From positions 1-8,943 of the forward strand of contig JBCCZI010000151.1 in NCBI GenBank assembly GCA_039187815.1: a stretch of 8,943 nucleotides of DNA, written 5' to 3'. Below the pieces are notes generated by a model that had not been told where the DNA came from, did no database searches, and was given only the letters and a program-made list of their open reading frames with translations. Shown piece by piece: positions 5,328 to 8,943 of this stretch (position 1 is its first letter; every line of letters starts with the position of its first letter). The position numbers and the translations under genes were made by a program. This stretch comes from Thermohalobaculum sp039187815. Its GTDB lineage: Bacteria; Pseudomonadota; Alphaproteobacteria; Rhodobacterales; Rhodobacteraceae.

Positions 5328-5357
5328 ATGGTGACGGGAACAAAGCAAAAACGTCAA
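5328..5357 (-). promoter_or_regulatory. Putative mmcB promoter
   Basis: TTGACG (complement of 5352-5357) matches the -35 consensus at five of six positions. With an 18-base spacer the -10 would be CACCAT (complement of 5328-5333), a weak match. The predicted start of transcription then falls at or within a few bases of the ATG at 5322. Confidence 0.45.
5338..5352 (-). promoter_or_regulatory. LexA-box-like operator of mmcB
   Basis: On the minus strand the sequence reads GTTT-TTGCTTT-GTTC. The alphaproteobacterial SOS box is GTTC-N7-GTTC, so there is one mismatch in the distal half-site. It lies between and abutting the putative -35 and -10, a typical repressor position, and mmcB is a known SOS gene in Caulobacter. 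Confidence 0.55.
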
Positions 5358-5373
5358 GCGCGTTTCTGGGCGG

Positions 5374-6974
<1,601 letters not shown>

Positions 6975-6978
<4 letters not shown>

Positions 6979-8138
6979 CGGAAGGTCTTGCGCGGGTCGA
7001 AAGCGTCGCGCACCCCCTCGAAGACAAAGACCATCAGCGAGAGCATCACCGCAAAGACCAGGAAGGCTGTCACCGCCAGATGCGGGTCCTGGAGGTATTT
7101 CTTGCCCTGCAGCGCCAGCTCGCCCAACGACGGATACCCCTGGTCGAGCCCGAAGCCCAGGAAATCCAGCCCCGCCAACAGCCCGATCGACGAGGTCAGC
7201 ATGAACGGCAGCAGCGTCAGCGTCGCCACCATGGCATTCGGCAGCAGATGGCGGAACATGATGGTCCAGTCGCCCACCCCCAGCGCGCGGGCGGCCTGGA
7301 CATATTCGAAATTCCGCGCCCGCAGGAACTCGGCCCGCACCACGCCGATCAGCTGGGTCCAGGAGAAGGCCACGAAGATCGCGAACATCACCCACAGCTT
7401 GGGCGCCAGCACCGAGACGATGATCAGGATCACATAGAGCATGTTCATCGACTGCCAGATCTCCTCGATCCGCTGGAACACAAGATCCACCCAGCCGCCG
7501 AAGAACCCCTGTGCCGCCCCCGCGATGATCCCGATCACCGCCGAGCACAGCGTCACGCCAAAGCCGAACAGAACCGAGAGCCGGAAGCCATAGATCACCC
7601 GGGCCAGAACATCGCGCGCTTGGTCGTCGGTGCCGAGCCAGTGGCGCGCATCGGGCGGCGAGGGGGCGGTGTCGACTTCGTAGTCCACGGTCTGGTGCGC
7701 AAACGGGATCGGCGGCCAGATAGCCCAACCCTCCTCGGCGCCCTCGGCCAGCGCGGCACGCTCGATATAGCCATCGGCCTCGTCGAAACAGGGATCGAGA
7801 CTGCCTCCGGTGCGGATCAGGCACTGCACGACCGGGTCGGAGTAGGTGGCGGGCGTCTCGAACTCGCCGCCGAATCGCGTCTCGGGATAGTCCACCAGCA
7901 GCGGCGACATCAGGGTGCCGTTGAAGCTGAGGAGCAGCGGGCGGTCGTTGGCGATGACCTCGGCCATCAGCGAGATCAGGAACAGCACGCCAAAGATCCA
8001 CAGCGACCAGCGTGCGCGCCGGTTCGCCCGGAAATTCGCCAGCCTCCGTTCGTTCAGCGGCGAGAGCCAGCGGCGGCGCGGCGCCTCGGCTGCGGGCGCG
8101 AGGCTCGGTGTCTGATGGGGGCGCTCGGCCACCGTCAT
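6975..8138 (-). CDS. yejE: Peptide ABC importer permease YejE
   Basis: This 387-residue inner-membrane permease pairs with YejB. A cytosolic N-terminus containing LSPLNERRLANFRANRRARW precedes a first membrane helix (about 44-63) and the conserved ANDRPLL (63-69). A periplasmic segment (about 64-185) leads into WLGTDDQARDVLARVIYGFR and then the core helices. The cytoplasmic EAA loop, which docks on the ATPase, is YVQAARALGVGDWTIMFRHLLPN (279-301). LDFLGFGLDQGYPSLGELALQGK is a clear YejE family block. The protein is longer than the E. coli homologue as I recall it, with the extra residues in the periplasmic part, which has Cys106 and Cys117. GAGG (complement of 8146-8149) lies seven bases before the ATG. 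The start overlaps the yejB stop and the stop overlaps the yejF start, both as ATGA. Confidence 0.94.
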
Positions 8139-8943
8139 CCGCGGGCCTCGAAATCGATGCGCGGGTCGATCCACACATAGGTGAGATCCGAAATCAGCTT
8201 CACCAGCAGCCCCATCAGGCCAAAGATGTACAAGGTCCCCATCACCACCGGGTAGTCGCGGTTGACCACGCTCTCGAACCCGAGCAGGCCCAGCCCGTCG
8301 AGCGAGAACACCGTCTCGACGAACAGGGCGCCGGTGAAGAAGATCGCGACAAAGGCGCCGGGAAAGCCCGCGATCACGATCAGCATCGCGTTGCGGAACA
8401 CATGGCCATAGAGCACGCGGCGCTCGGACAGCCCCTTGGCCCGGGCGGTGATCACGTATTGCTTGCGGATCTCGTCGAGGAAGGAGTTTTTCGTCAGCAG
8501 CGTCAGCGTGGCAAAGCCCGAGATCGCCATGGCGCTGACCGGCAGCACGATGTGCCAGAGATAGTCGAGGATATAGGCGCCCCAGCTCATCTGCTCCCAC
8601 CCGTCCGAATGGAGGCCGCGCAGCGGAAAGAGCTGGAGGAACGAGCCGCCCGCGAACAGCACCAGCAGCAACACGGCGAACAGAAAGCCCGGGATCGCAT
8701 AGGCCGCGATGATCAGCGCCGAGGTGGCCGCATCGAAACGGGAGCCGTCGCGCACCGCCTTGGCGATGCCGAGCGGGATCGAGACCAGATAGGCGATCAG
8801 CGTGGTCCACAGCCCAAGCGTGATCGAGACCGGCATCTTCTCGAGCACCAGATCGATCACGCCCTTGGAGTGATAAAAGCTCTCGCCAAAATCGAAGGTC
8901 GCGTAGTTGGCGAGCATGATGGCAAAGCGCTCGAGCACGGGGA
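8135..8943 (-). CDS. yejB: Peptide ABC importer permease YejB (5' end outside window)
   Basis: 268 codons of the C-terminal part of a second permease subunit are visible, and the frame runs off the right edge. Recognisable YejB blocks are NYATFDFGESF, EKMPVSITLGLW, AIPGFLFAVLLLVLFAGGSF, LTKNSFLDEIRKQYVITARAKGL (which includes the EAA-type cytoplasmic loop) and NRDYPVVMGTLYIFGL, ending DLTYVWIDPRIDFEARG. Judging by the usual YejB length (about 360 residues), roughly 100 N-terminal residues with the first helix are missing. The GTG at 8936-8938 is internal and not a start, because family homology continues through it. With YejE it forms the translocation pore. The substrate-binding protein YejA would be expected upstream, beyond position 8943. 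Confidence 0.94.
   Translation of the reverse strand, partial: PVLERFAIMLANYATFDFGESFYHSKGVIDLVLEKMPVSITLGLWTTLIAYLVSIPLGIAKAVRDGSRFDAATSALIIAAYAIPGFLFAVLLLVLFAGGSFLQLFPLRGLHSDGWEQMSWGAYILDYLWHIVLPVSAMAISGFATLTLLTKNSFLDEIRKQYVITARAKGLSERRVLYGHVFRNAMLIVIAGFPGAFVAIFFTGALFVETVFSLDGLGLLGFESVVNRDYPVVMGTLYIFGLMGLLVKLISDLTYVWIDPRIDFEARG

Noticed and set aside
5349..5365. Inverted repeat AAACG/CGTTT after yejF as a terminator
   Set aside because: The stem is only 5 bp and A/T-rich at its base, and it overlaps the mmcB -35 and LexA-like site, so a strong terminator role is unlikely.
6979..8178. Open frame extending yejF upstream by about 400 codons
   Set aside because: It lies in another frame over yejE, is compositionally unlike a membrane or ABC protein, and the YejF family start fits the ATG at 6978.

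Overview
The window is GC-rich, densely packed DNA that looks like a chromosomal segment of an alphaproteobacterium, most probably of the Rhodobacterales. The evidence is a tRNA-His of the unusual alphaproteobacterial type (no encoded G-1, with U72 and A73), a YejBEF peptide importer, an MmcB-type DNA repair protein, an RTX metalloprotease beginning MCxxC, and a small DUF6324-like protein. All assignments come from reading the sequence and from recalled family features; no database search was made.

Layout, left to right. Positions 1-141 hold a rho-independent terminator for an unseen upstream gene and a possible -35 element. Positions 142-848 (+) hold two overlapping paralogues of the Lin0512 family, one with the family's GxGxDxHG motif and one with it eroded. 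They converge on a family 2 glycosyltransferase (859-1809, -). That gene lies 47 bases downstream of tRNA-His(GUG) (1857-1933, -), which has a good sigma-70-type promoter at 1967-1995. Divergent from the tRNA is a secreted metalloprotease (2077-3531, +) made of a zinc metallopeptidase domain, RTX repeats and two DUF4214-like units. Next comes a two-gene unit (3638-4890, +): a small DUF6324-like protein, then a PAS-like/histidine-kinase-like protein that seems to start at a CTG codon and to lack the phospho-accepting histidine. It converges on mmcB (4897-5322, -), which has a LexA-box-like operator and may be translated from a leaderless mRNA. The rest (5374-8943, -) is yejF-yejE-yejB, joined by 4-base ATGA overlaps, with yejB cut by the window edge.

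How the genes relate. YejB and YejE form the membrane channel and YejF the double ATPase of one ABC importer for oligopeptides; its binding protein YejA would lie beyond the right edge. The protease would be exported by a type I secretion system that is not encoded here. Protease secretion and peptide import could be linked nutritionally, but nothing in the sequence shows joint control. I found no CRISPR array, insertion sequence, prophage or defence island. The least explained parts are the DUF6324-like/degenerate-kinase pair with its CTG start and the asymmetric Lin0512 pair.
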